From an uncultured archaeon (lineage in GTDB: Archaea > Nanobdellota > Nanobdellia > Woesearchaeales > UBA583): a stretch of DNA of 37,571 nucleotides. The DNA lies in contig CAKZOW010000117.1 of assembly GCA_937138345.1 (NCBI GenBank), positions 1-37,571 on the forward strand. The letters run 5' to 3'. The position numbers and the translations under genes were made by a program. The notes beneath the pieces were generated by a model. That model was not told the origin of the DNA and ran no database searches. It saw nothing but the letters and a program-made list of their open reading frames with translations. Below are positions 7,293-14,103 of the stretch, in pieces (the stretch's first letter is position 1; every line of letters begins with the position of its first letter).

Positions 7293-7958
7293 TTAGTCTT
7301 CTTTCAACATGTATTCTAATTTTTCTTCTTCTGTCATTTTTAAACCAGCTTTCAGTAATTTAATATAACGTACATCATTTTCATCTAATGCAAACCACTC
7401 ACCTCTAAGTCTTTTACCTGCAAACATAGTATGTAATCTTGACTCAACATCCTTATAAATTACATGTATCAGTTCTACTTCTGGTTCTTCTGATTGTAAT
7501 GTTTTCTCCCTAAATTTAGGATTGACACTCTTACCTATCTTGTAGTAACCATTACGATTATTAAGCATTAGGTAGGTTAGGTAATTCTTCTTAATTTTTA
7601 CTTCTTCAGTACCGTGAGCAAAATACTCTGAATTTAGTCTATAACAACTTCTATGCCCTGTGCTTATCAAAATTTTCTTTTTTATTAAATCTTGGATAGA
7701 TGCATTAACAGTGTTATATTTACATCCTAGGATTTCAGCGTACTTTAATTTATTAGCCTTAATTAGTATAAGAGTACCGTTATTATCCGGTTCTTCTTTA
7801 AGTAGTAAAAATATTAGTTTCGTTGAATAATCTTTGGTCATAGTTAACAATGTTTCTAGATCATCCAGGTATATTTTAGAATACTGTCTTTTCCGAGAGG
7901 TTTTGGTTGTATTCTGTATGTTTTCTCCTCCCTCGGATTTGTGTTTAATTGTTGTCAT
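7293..7958 (-). CDS. RepL-like winged helix fused to T5orf172/Mug113 (GIY-YIG-like) domain
   Basis: A 221-aa two-domain protein. Residues about 27-115 form a winged helix (KYAEILGCKYNTVNASIQDLIKKKIL, then STGHRSCYRLNSEYFAHG), which ends like RepL-type initiators. Residues about 125-205 (YLMLNNRNGYYKIGKSVNPKFREKTL ... ESRLHTMFAGKRLRGEWFAL) match the T5orf172/Mug113 branch of the GIY-YIG fold: YYKIGKS as the strand motif, an Arg in the following helix, and E..LH..F with GEWF. It shares its N-terminal half with the adjacent 161-aa gene, 10 nt upstream. A role in replication initiation, regulation or DNA cleavage is inference. Confidence 0.7.
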   Translation of the reverse strand: MTTIKHKSEGGENIQNTTKTSRKRQYSKIYLDDLETLLTMTKDYSTKLIFLLLKEEPDNNGTLILIKANKLKYAEILGCKYNTVNASIQDLIKKKILISTGHRSCYRLNSEYFAHGTEEVKIKKNYLTYLMLNNRNGYYKIGKSVNPKFREKTLQSEEPEVELIHVIYKDVESRLHTMFAGKRLRGEWFALDENDVRYIKLLKAGLKMTEEEKLEYMLKED

Positions 7959-7968
7959 AATTTTATTA

Positions 7969-8454
7969 TTAGTTAGTTTTTAAATTTTTAGGATATTTTT
8001 TAATTCTATCTCCTACGAAGAAGTACTCAGGATTTACCCAATAGATGCTTCTATAAACCGTGGCTGTTATAAAGCCTTTAATCTGTAGTTCCTTTACTAT
8101 TTTCTTCATAGTATTTACGCTTAGATCAAGGTCTTTAATTGCTCTAGGTCTATTCAAGTAAACAAAATCTTCACCATACCCAGTGTTATACTGTATCCAT
8201 GTGTATAGTTTTAAAGCTGAAGGTGTTAAACTGTAAATACCTCTAGTATGATCCGAAGACCTGTATACTTTGTGGTAGTTAGAAGCTTCTACTTCTTTAT
8301 GTAGGCTCACCAATACTCCGTCTAATTCTTTGTACTGGTTTTCAAACTCTATCTCCTTAATTTTAACAAGGAAATTAGTTGTATGAGGATTTATGGCTGT
8401 TTTTAGCACATCCTTCTTTTCTGCAATTGTCATGCTTTTTCTATTTTTAATCAT
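7969..8454 (-). CDS. RepL-like winged-helix DNA-binding protein
   Basis: A 161-aa protein whose C-terminal half (about 75-155) is a winged helix: LSVNTMKKIVKELQIKGFITATVYRSIYWVNPEYFFVGDR. The 'YWVNPEYFFxGDR' ending is typical of RepL plasmid/phage replication initiators. It is the first gene of the leftward operon and lies next to a repeat-rich region, which suits an initiator or an autoregulator binding nearby DNA. A palindrome sits 7 nt upstream of its start. It is a diverged paralogue of the following gene without the GIY-YIG-like domain. Which role it plays is not decided by sequence. Confidence 0.65.
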   Translation of the reverse strand: MIKNRKSMTIAEKKDVLKTAINPHTTNFLVKIKEIEFENQYKELDGVLVSLHKEVEASNYHKVYRSSDHTRGIYSLTPSALKLYTWIQYNTGYGEDFVYLNRPRAIKDLDLSVNTMKKIVKELQIKGFITATVYRSIYWVNPEYFFVGDRIKKYPKNLKTN

Positions 8455-8461
8455 ACTTAAA

Positions 8462-8486
8462 GGTACTAAAAATATACCATAGTACC
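8462..8486 (-). promoter_or_regulatory. palindromic operator or leader hairpin upstream of the wHTH operon
   Basis: On the minus strand GGTACTA and TAGTACC form a perfect 7-bp inverted repeat with an 11-nt spacer, ending 7 nt before the ATG at 8454. A TATAAT-like element lies just upstream at 8496-8491. No matching -35 or Bacteroidetes -33/-7 pair is clear. The position suits binding by the wHTH protein encoded immediately downstream (autoregulation), or a 5' leader hairpin. Confidence 0.4.
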
Positions 8487-8547
8487 AAATATTATACTAA
8501 TCTTTTTTTTATTGAGGTTATTAAGGGCTACTTTTTGATTTTAGCTA

Positions 8548-8681
8548 AATCGCTGTAACCTAGTAATAGCAAAGGTTCTAGCCTATTTTTAGCATATTAC
8601 CTTTGGTCAAGAGGTAACTATACCCATTTCTGTTTAAATCTCTAGTCGTCTGTAACCTTGTAATACCAGTAGTTTCAGAGG
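8548..8681. repeat. imperfect direct repeat pair R1 in the divergent non-coding region
   Basis: Copy 1 at 8548-8583 and copy 2 at 8644-8681 share CTGTAACCT[A/T]GTAATA followed by similar GTT..AG sequence and T-rich tails, about 98 nt apart. They lie within the roughly 370-nt gap between the leftward wHTH operon and the rightward NinG-like gene. Iteron-like origin repeats, operators or a duplicated regulatory RNA are all possible. No ORF of useful size is seen. Confidence 0.5.
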
Positions 8682-8716
8682 TTTTTTAATTAATTATTGT
8701 TGTCAAAAAATAGCCC

Positions 8717-8816
8717 CTTATCTCCATCACCATCCATGATAATAATTGGAATTAAAATCAAATAGACAATTGTTCTTATCTCCACACCGCCCTAGTAAAT
8801 AGAAGGATTTAAAATC
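8717..8816. repeat. imperfect direct repeat pair R2 upstream of the NinG-like gene
   Basis: Copy 1 (8717-8760) and copy 2 (8775-8816) share CTTATCTCCA, CACC and a closing TTAAAATC, with about 58 nt between equivalent points. The second copy ends 11 nt before the plus-strand ATG at 8828. They may be duplicated promoter/operator units for the NinG-like gene or a second set of origin repeats. Confidence 0.45.
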
Positions 8817-8827
8817 TCTTTATTAAC

Positions 8828-9499
8828 ATGGGTGGTAAATATTTATTACCTTTACATATGGAATGTAAAAGAGTAAAATGTCAATGTGACGAATTCAGTA
8901 GCCAATTTTGTAAATACAAGCAAGCTGCTAAACCTAAGAAGGTTAAAGCTAAACCTAAGGCTCGTAAAAAGAAACTGATACCTATACCCAAGATTGATAC
9001 AATCGTTTGGGAATTCTGTTCAATTGCTTTTAGGCTTCAAGACGCTGATAAAATGGGTAATGCTTCTTGTAGTACCTGTAATACTCAATTGTACTACTAC
9101 GGTACTGGGAAAGCTCACATGGGCCATTTTTTGAGCCGTAGATTTCGAAACACAAAGTTCCTTAGAACTAATATGTCGATCCAGTGTAGTACGTGCAACT
9201 CGGCAATTTATCATGGACGGCCATACGAGATGGGTCGCTTCCTCAACAACAAGTACGGTGAAGGAACTGCTGAGAAAATGATAGCTATGGCTGCTATACC
9301 TACTAAATTCTCTCGACAGGACTACAAAGTTATACTCTTCGAAATGGCTCATTTTATATACAAAGAATCAGAATCTAAACACCTATTCGAGTGGAAAGAA
9401 TCTATGGCTAAGTACAAGCAAGAACTAATTTTATCTATTGTAGAAGGTAAAACCACTATAGATGATGAAGTCATACTAGGAAAATATCGTTTACCTTAA
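8828..9499 (+). CDS. NinG/Rap-like recombination endonuclease
   Basis: A 223-aa protein with an N-terminal Cys cluster (MECKRVKCQCDEF...CKYK), a Lys/Pro-rich basic linker (about 35-50), and a lambda NinG-like zinc-binding nuclease core. The core has CSTCNTQ (about 82-88), AHMGHFLSRR (96-105), then IQCSTCNSAIYHGRPYEMGRFL. The two CxxC pairs and the HxGHF segment match the NinG/Rap family, which resolves branched DNA during phage recombination. It is one of only two rightward genes. A GIY-YIG endonuclease gene follows after 12 nt. A second ATG at codon 11 is an alternative start. Confidence 0.75.
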   Translation: MGGKYLLPLHMECKRVKCQCDEFSSQFCKYKQAAKPKKVKAKPKARKKKLIPIPKIDTIVWEFCSIAFRLQDADKMGNASCSTCNTQLYYYGTGKAHMGHFLSRRFRNTKFLRTNMSIQCSTCNSAIYHGRPYEMGRFLNNKYGEGTAEKMIAMAAIPTKFSRQDYKVILFEMAHFIYKESESKHLFEWKESMAKYKQELILSIVEGKTTIDDEVILGKYRLP

Positions 9500-9511
9500 A
9501 ACTAATTACTT

Positions 9512-10399
9512 ATGAAAAGCGGAATATATACTATTACTAATACTACTACTAGTCAAATTTACTTAGGTAGTTCTATTGATGTACATATAAGATTACAGAC
9601 TCATAAGAATGCTTTAATTAAAGATAAACATGAGAATAGTAAACTACAGAGGTCATATAATAAATATGGTGCTGAAGTTTTTACTTATAAGCAAATACTA
9701 ACATCTCCAGTAGAGTATAATTTTAAACTAGAGCAAAAACTCTTAGACACTTACGTGAAATGGGGTTTTGACTTTAATTTAAATAGAAATGCTATTGGAG
9801 GAGCTTTTATAGACAACTATATGTATTCTGAATTAGAATGGAAGGTCATTGTATTGATGGTAAACAAAGGATACACATCAAGACGGATGGTAAAACTTCT
9901 TAAAAAAGGTTCTACTCATAGATTTGCCAAAATATTTAATAAAAGTCACTATATAAAAAATCCTATCTCAAAAAGTCTTAAAGACAAGTTTAATGATAAT
10001 AATAAAATACATAAAGGAGCTAATGCACCCCTGAAGTATTCAGACGTAGTGTTAGGTAAAATTAAATATCTTCACTCCTGTGGTTTCACTATTACAGAAA
10101 TTTCTGATGTACTAGGTATAAAAATTTCTTCGATATACGGGTATACTTACTCAAACCATTATAAAGAAGTAATTCCTTTTAGATACAATTATCACAAAGA
10201 ATTAAATCATACTATCAAAAGGACTTCTATCGACGGAAAACAAGTGAAACTATACTTTAATAAGTATTTTGCTACTAAATCCGTACATAACCATAAAAAA
10301 CATAATCATAGGAAAGTAGAAACGGTGCGTAAAGGTATCTCAGAATGTCTCAAAGGTAGACAAAAATCAGCCTACGGCTACAAATGGGAATATCTGTAA
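9512..10399 (+). CDS. free-standing GIY-YIG homing endonuclease
   Basis: A 295-aa protein. The N-terminal catalytic domain has SGIYTITN...QIYLGSS (residues 3-20), with the GIY and YLG strands, followed by R in the next helix and an N-L-N segment closing the domain at about 92. The middle (about 170-215) has a helix-turn-helix-like segment (ITEISDVLGIKISSIYGYT), and the C-terminus ends with a NUMOD-type motif (SECLKGRQKSAYGYKWEYL) seen in DNA-binding ends of homing nucleases. No flanking intron signs were found, so it appears intronless. It probably spreads by cutting phages lacking it. Confidence 0.85.
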   Translation: MKSGIYTITNTTTSQIYLGSSIDVHIRLQTHKNALIKDKHENSKLQRSYNKYGAEVFTYKQILTSPVEYNFKLEQKLLDTYVKWGFDFNLNRNAIGGAFIDNYMYSELEWKVIVLMVNKGYTSRRMVKLLKKGSTHRFAKIFNKSHYIKNPISKSLKDKFNDNNKIHKGANAPLKYSDVVLGKIKYLHSCGFTITEISDVLGIKISSIYGYTYSNHYKEVIPFRYNYHKELNHTIKRTSIDGKQVKLYFNKYFATKSVHNHKKHNHRKVETVRKGISECLKGRQKSAYGYKWEYL

Positions 10400-10404
10400 A
10401 TAAA

Positions 10405-10434
10405 AACCCTAGCAGAATCACATCTACTAGGGTT
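10405..10434 (-). terminator. intrinsic terminator between convergent genes
   Basis: A hairpin with arms AACCCTAG[T]AGA and TCT[G]CTAGGGTT. On the minus strand the stem contains a G-U pair and is followed by TTTTTATTT, so it is best suited to leftward transcripts ending after the gene at 10476. On the plus strand the same position is a C-A mismatch and the T-run is poor, so it may only weakly stop the NinG/GIY-YIG transcript. Confidence 0.75.
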
Positions 10435-10475
10435 GTATAACATCAATCTAACACTATACTAGGGCGGTAAATTAA

Positions 10476-10817
10476 TTAAGCTAAAAGTTTCTCAACTTCT
10501 AAATACTTAGCCTTTGTAATCTCCTCTACAGTAACTTTAGGACCAAACCCATGTGTAAGTGCTAAAGTAGATTCAAATACCTCACAAGCCTTTTCTGGTA
10601 CTTTATACACAGAAATTTGACCTGTCGATTTAACAACAAAATACTTATAATCCTTAGATACTTTTGTCCAAGTGGCTTCAAGGTTTTTCATTAATAATCC
10701 TACCCTTTTCGGAGTAGCACACCAAATCTTCAACTGCTGATTAATTTCTGAATGTGTAGTACCGTCTTTTAATACTACTACTTCTTTGTCTGTTCCTAAT
10801 TGAAATAATACTTTCAT
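10476..10817 (-). CDS. hypothetical protein, 113 aa
   Basis: A basic, soluble protein (MKVLFQLGTDKEVVVLKDGTTHSEINQQLKIW...). The N-terminal strands and helix are followed by an RVGLLMKNLEATWTKVSKDYKYFVVKSTGQISVYKV segment. It is the last gene of the operon before the terminator at 10405-10434. No known family recognised. Confidence 0.65.
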   Translation of the reverse strand: MKVLFQLGTDKEVVVLKDGTTHSEINQQLKIWCATPKRVGLLMKNLEATWTKVSKDYKYFVVKSTGQISVYKVPEKACEVFESTLALTHGFGPKVTVEEITKAKYLEVEKLLA

Positions 10818-10823
10818 AATTTT

Positions 10824-11204
10824 TTATTTATAAAATGTTTGTAAATTACCTGGCCCTTCTAAAGTCCAAGTATCTTTTCCTAATGTCCATCGTAAATATT
10901 TACTTTCCATCACAAGTACGTCTCCTTCTACTTCTAATTCATACAGTAAATCGCTTTTTACTCCTCCAAAATTAAGTCTGTAAAGAGATGCTTCACGAGT
11001 AAACTGAATAGTTAAAATACTGTCTTCAATAACTACATCTTTAAAAGTAATTATAGATAATTCAGATTCGAGTAGACTTATTACAGGTACTTTGCCTGTA
11101 TTATTATGTAAAGACTCATACTTGTAACTAACTGCTTCAAATGTACGAGATGTCTCAGTACAACTTACAATACTTAGTAGTGCTAAAATTAATAAATACC
11201 TCAT
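10824..11204 (-). CDS. putative lipoprotein, 126 aa
   Basis: An N-terminal signal (MRYLLILALLSIVSC) has a lipobox-like LSIVSC cut site, so the mature protein would start at Cys15 and be lipid-anchored in the host envelope. The rest is beta-rich (LTIQFTREASLYRLNFGG, LEVEGDVLVMESKYLRW). Small early phage lipoproteins can block superinfection, but nothing here proves that. It overlaps the 70-aa membrane gene by ATGA and is part of a block of envelope genes. Confidence 0.65.
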   Translation of the reverse strand: MRYLLILALLSIVSCTETSRTFEAVSYKYESLHNNTGKVPVISLLESELSIITFKDVVIEDSILTIQFTREASLYRLNFGGVKSDLLYELEVEGDVLVMESKYLRWTLGKDTWTLEGPGNLQTFYK

Positions 11205-11413
11205 AATTTATCTAAATTTAAAAATTCTTCTATATTAGTGGTTATTATACGAAATAAATTTTTTCCCATAATTAACCATATAAAACAGTAAATAGGTATT
11301 AGGAGTGTATCACATATCATAGTTGTAACCCATAGTACACAAATTAGTAGAAAAGCTACAATCCCTACTACAATTTGAACTATTACTAATAATCTTTCTA
11401 AAAATCCTTTCAT
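11201..11413 (-). CDS. small membrane protein, 70 aa
   Basis: Two hydrophobic segments, about residues 8-30 (LLVIVQIVVGIVAFLLICVLW) and 34-50 (DTLLIPIYCFIWLIMG), followed by a short polar tail. Predicted as a two-span inner-membrane protein. The gene overlaps its neighbours by 4 nt on both sides and lies between two putative lipoprotein genes. Function unknown. Confidence 0.6.
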   Translation of the reverse strand: MKGFLERLLVIVQIVVGIVAFLLICVLWVTTMICDTLLIPIYCFIWLIMGKNLFRIITTNIEEFLNLDKL

Positions 11414-11628
11414 TTTAATTTTATTGTGTCTCCTATATTATATAAACCACAGTCTGCTTTAATGTACTGAGATGCTGACTGCCAAAATCCACTTTTAATA
11501 GTACACATGTATTTACAATAATCGTTTTTTACAGTAATACCTTCTACTATGAAAGGGTCTTTACTTGTCATTACAGGTGAATGACTACACGAACTAAAAA
11601 ATACTACTAAAATTAATAAATACTTCAT
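11410..11628 (-). CDS. small putative lipoprotein, 72 aa
   Basis: The signal segment MKYLLILVVFFSSC has a lipobox-like FFSSC with Cys14 as likely acylation site. The mature part is only about 58 residues, with three further Cys (YCKYMC, DCGLY) that may pair in the periplasm. Overlaps both neighbours by ATGA. No family recognised. Role in envelope modification or superinfection exclusion is only a guess from its type and place. Confidence 0.6.
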   Translation of the reverse strand: MKYLLILVVFFSSCSHSPVMTSKDPFIVEGITVKNDYCKYMCTIKSGFWQSASQYIKADCGLYNIGDTIKLK

Positions 11629-11915
11629 ATAGGTAATGTTATTTCCTGTGTTTCTCCTGTATTTAATTCACAAGCAGAATACAGTACTGTATTACTAAAT
11701 ACTTTTACCTCACTAGCTTGAGTGAGTATTACTTTACCTTCCTTACTAAATGGACCTAATTGGACATAATAAGGAATATAAGCGACTGCCGACCATCTAG
11801 TTAATAGTTGCCTACCTTGAGCAATCATAGGTTTAACTACGGATTCCCAATTATTGTCTACTATACAATGGGTGGCTGTTCCAAAATTCGTTTCTATTTG
11901 TTCTGAATTTATCAT
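11625..11915 (-). CDS. hypothetical protein, 96 aa
   Basis: A soluble beta-rich protein (CIVDNNWESVVKPMIAQGRQLLTRWSAVAYIPYYVQLGPF...). It resembles in style other 'hypothetical' proteins here carrying 'NSNTVLYTA'-like strands: its FSNTVLYSACELNTGE is close to INSNTVLYTATQF in the gene at 36210. The shared strand may mark a common small fold. No enzymatic motif. Confidence 0.6.
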   Translation of the reverse strand: MINSEQIETNFGTATHCIVDNNWESVVKPMIAQGRQLLTRWSAVAYIPYYVQLGPFSKEGKVILTQASEVKVFSNTVLYSACELNTGETQEITLPI

Positions 11916-11943
11916 AAGTACATTATTTCTTTAACTTCCATAA

Positions 11944-12249
11944 TTAACAATTATCTATTTCATGTTCAAAAATACATTCGTAAAGTAATTTATCACCTTG
12001 ATTATTTTCCATCTCTGCTAGTTGGTTCAGAGTGTAACCATAACTATCCAGTATGTTTGCTAATTCTTTAAGTGTGTATTCATAATAGTAATGATGTTCA
12101 GACCAATACTTCTTATCCTTCCAAATAGTAGAACCAATTAATGTTACAGGAGTATGTTCTAAAGTCCCGTCTGCGAGTTCTTTAAATACTTCTGGATAAT
12201 CTGTACGGTTAAACTCTTTAAAGGTGTAAGAAAGCATCCCATTACTCAT
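11944..12249 (-). CDS. hypothetical protein, 101 aa
   Basis: The ORF track starts this at 12294, which would overlap the upstream gene by 53 nt. I prefer the ATG at 12249 (MSNGMLSYTFKEFNRTDYPE), which overlaps the upstream stop by 8 nt, the pattern used repeatedly in this operon. The protein is acidic and Tyr-rich, with a C-terminal helix (LKELANILDSYGYTLNQLAEM). Function unknown. Confidence 0.6.
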   Translation of the reverse strand: MSNGMLSYTFKEFNRTDYPEVFKELADGTLEHTPVTLIGSTIWKDKKYWSEHHYYYEYTLKELANILDSYGYTLNQLAEMENNQGDKLLYECIFEHEIDNC

Positions 12250-12670
12250 GTACTGGTAATTGTCCGGGTCTGTTATAGTCCATTTCATGTCCAAAGATTT
12301 TATCGATTTGTTTAAAAATTGCAGGAAGTTTTACTCTGTTAATGTGATTTACTTTGTAGGCAATCTCAGGTATTACTACTAACTTTTCTATGTTTTGTAT
12401 ATGGTTTTCATCTGAGAACTTCCTAAGTTTATAAATTTCAATGAATAACTCACAAAACTTATCTAAATTATCTTTTTTTAATAGTTTTGAACTTATTTTA
12501 TCAAAGTGATTTAATAAGTTTTCTTTAAAATCTCCTTCTATAAAAGAAGACAGGTGATAATGACAATGTTTATTTCCTAAATAACCAACGCCCCAATACC
12601 AACCACAATCCCAGGAAGGTTTACTTAAATAAATCCTTTTGCCTTCTACTATTCCCATATAATGTTTCAT
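12242..12670 (-). CDS. conserved phage hypothetical protein, 142 aa
   Basis: Begins MKHYMGIVEGKRIYLSKPSWDCGWYWGVGYLGN and ends with a helix VKLPAIFKQIDKIFG. I recognise this layout (KPSWDCGWYWGFGYLGN ... vLPAiFdeid) as a common uncharacterised protein of Bacteroidetes phages and mobile elements, which supports the host assignment. Function not known. A terminator-like hairpin lies 16 nt upstream of its start. Confidence 0.7.
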   Translation of the reverse strand: MKHYMGIVEGKRIYLSKPSWDCGWYWGVGYLGNKHCHYHLSSFIEGDFKENLLNHFDKISSKLLKKDNLDKFCELFIEIYKLRKFSDENHIQNIEKLVVIPEIAYKVNHINRVKLPAIFKQIDKIFGHEMDYNRPGQLPVHE

Positions 12671-12685
12671 AATTTAAATTAAAAA

Positions 12686-12713
12686 GAGGTAGCAGAACTT
12701 AATCTACTACCTC
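12686..12713 (-). terminator. intrinsic terminator after the coiled-coil gene
   Basis: On the minus strand GAGGTAG[T]AGA pairs with TCT[G]CTACCTC, with a G-U pair that would be a C-A mismatch in a plus-strand RNA, then TTTTTAATTT. It lies 40 nt after the stop of the 12753 gene and only 16 nt before the next ATG, so downstream genes must rely on readthrough or on a promoter in this short space. Confidence 0.75.
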
Positions 12714-12752
12714 GACATGAAAAATTTAAAAAAAATAAATATATGACAAAAA

Positions 12753-13385
12753 TTATTTACCGTTTACATTTACATTTGACTTACCTGCTTCCGCTACAGA
12801 AGTGATAGTCCCTTGTAATTGTTTAGCCATATCTTGCGAATCTCTTAAACGAGCTTGCATAGAAGCTAATTGGTCTTTTAAAGCAGAAATTTCATACTGT
12901 TGTTCAGAGATTTTCATCTCTTTTTCCATAGTATCTTGCTTATGTTTGAACTCTAAGTTACGAGTTGCTGCTGAGATACCTGCTTTTACAGCGTTAGTTT
13001 CATGATCCTTAGCTTTATCTAACTTCTTTTGTAAGTTCTCTACCTCTTCATTACTAATCCAAGCATTCCCAAATTCAGCGACTAAAACTTTAGCAGTACT
13101 TAACTTCTCTTCTTTTACCTGCATACCTAAGTCATACTTCATAACTCGATAAGCTTCAGAGAAGCTTACTTTTTCTGCTTGTAATTTTTCTATGTAATCC
13201 TCCTTCAAATTAGCTAATTTGGCTTCCTGTTCTTGTACTTTAGCTACTGTTTCATCAAACTCATTTACAGCATCTTCTACTTTACTGATAATCTGTTTGT
13301 GTAAAATCTCTCCTGCATCAGTGATTTTCTTAATTGCTGAGGAAATCTGTGGATTCTTCGTTAAATTCATTTTAATTGTTGACAT
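12753..13385 (-). CDS. coiled-coil protein, 210 aa
   Basis: A long helical protein with two coiled-coil stretches (about residues 35-80 and 115-195) rich in Lys, Glu, Ala and Gln, and a flexible C-terminal tail (SVAEAGKSNVNVNGK). No catalytic motif and no signal. A terminator directly downstream suggests that it is transcribed at a high level. Phage proteins of this kind can be scaffolds or DNA-binding accessory proteins; the role is not known. Confidence 0.65.
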   Translation of the reverse strand: MSTIKMNLTKNPQISSAIKKITDAGEILHKQIISKVEDAVNEFDETVAKVQEQEAKLANLKEDYIEKLQAEKVSFSEAYRVMKYDLGMQVKEEKLSTAKVLVAEFGNAWISNEEVENLQKKLDKAKDHETNAVKAGISAATRNLEFKHKQDTMEKEMKISEQQYEISALKDQLASMQARLRDSQDMAKQLQGTITSVAEAGKSNVNVNGK

Positions 13386-13397
13386 AATTATACTATT

Positions 13398-13742
13398 TTA
13401 AAAAATTAAATGATTAATTGCTTCGTCTATGCACTTATCGAATAAGACTTGTGCCTCTATATTTACACTTTTAGCCGTTGGACTCATTGTGCTCCAAACT
13501 GCGTCTGAATAAGCTTCTAATTCTTTTTGAAAAGCTTTAGCAGCTCTCGAAAGACTATGCCTATAAATATCTAATTTCTCCATATCGTCTATAGCAGATA
13601 CTAGATTATTTGTAGTCAGAATAGAGCGTAAAAGTACGGTTTTATTTGCTTCTATCCTATCATTTGTCTCTTCTTTTGTAAGTTTTTTACGAGTGGTCCG
13701 GTTCAATAAAGGTACTGTCTTTAATGATTTTACCTTCTGCAT
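13398..13742 (-). CDS. hypothetical helical protein, about 114 aa
   Basis: The ORF track start (13772) overlaps the MazG-like gene by 86 nt. The ATG at 13742 (MQKVKSLKTVPLLNRTTRK) cuts this to 56 nt, and a TTG at 13706 would cut it to 20 nt, so the start is uncertain. The body is alpha-helical (IDDMEKLDIYRHSLSRAAKAFQKELEAY), with no family recognised. It lies 12 nt upstream of the coiled-coil gene and may act with it. Confidence 0.5.
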   Translation of the reverse strand: MQKVKSLKTVPLLNRTTRKKLTKEETNDRIEANKTVLLRSILTTNNLVSAIDDMEKLDIYRHSLSRAAKAFQKELEAYSDAVWSTMSPTAKSVNIEAQVLFDKCIDEAINHLIF

Positions 13743-14103
13743 TTGTTTCACTACCCTTGGTTTCGTTAGCATCTATTATTCTTTTTAAAACCTCCTCTGG
13801 AAGAGGTGTTCCATGATTTAAATTTAATTTATATAAAGCGCCTACAGCGAAGAATATAATATCTCCTAAAGCATCTGCTTGTTCTTCTGTTGTAGTAGGG
13901 ATACCATACTCTATAAGATCTTGACATTCCTCTCTACAAGCTTTTCTAATTCCTTCTTTCGAAATACCTTCTTTGTAGGACTGTTTATCAGTACCAAAAT
14001 ACTCCAATAATTCTTCCATAATGAAAGAACCTTCTCTTATTTGATCGTAATTAGTTAGATTACGTTCCTTGTTCCACTTTACAATCCTTTGTATTACATT
14101 CAT
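13687..14103 (-). CDS. MazG-like NTP pyrophosphohydrolase
   Basis: A 138-aa all-alpha protein with the two-part metal-binding signature of MazG/dUTPase-like enzymes: FIMEELLEYFG (27-37) gives the ExxE-type pair, and EEQADALGDIIFFAVGAL (73-90) gives the ExxD pair. The family hydrolyses NTPs or dNTPs to monophosphates. In phages it may adjust nucleotide pools or lower ppGpp-type stress signals. It overlaps the 205-aa gene upstream by 44 nt. Substrate cannot be inferred. Confidence 0.75.
   Translation of the reverse strand: MNVIQRIVKWNKERNLTNYDQIREGSFIMEELLEYFGTDKQSYKEGISKEGIRKACREECQDLIEYGIPTTTEEQADALGDIIFFAVGALYKLNLNHGTPLPEEVLKRIIDANETKGSETNAEGKIIKDSTFIEPDHS

Noticed and set aside
9020-9352. 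110-aa minus-strand ORF
   Set aside because: It is antisense to the NinG-like core with its CxxC motifs and has a composition typical of a shadow frame.
12802-13401. Plus-strand ORFs of 67 and 60 aa
   Set aside because: Antisense to the coiled-coil gene; Ser/Cys/Ala-rich composition mirrors Lys/Glu helices on the other strand.
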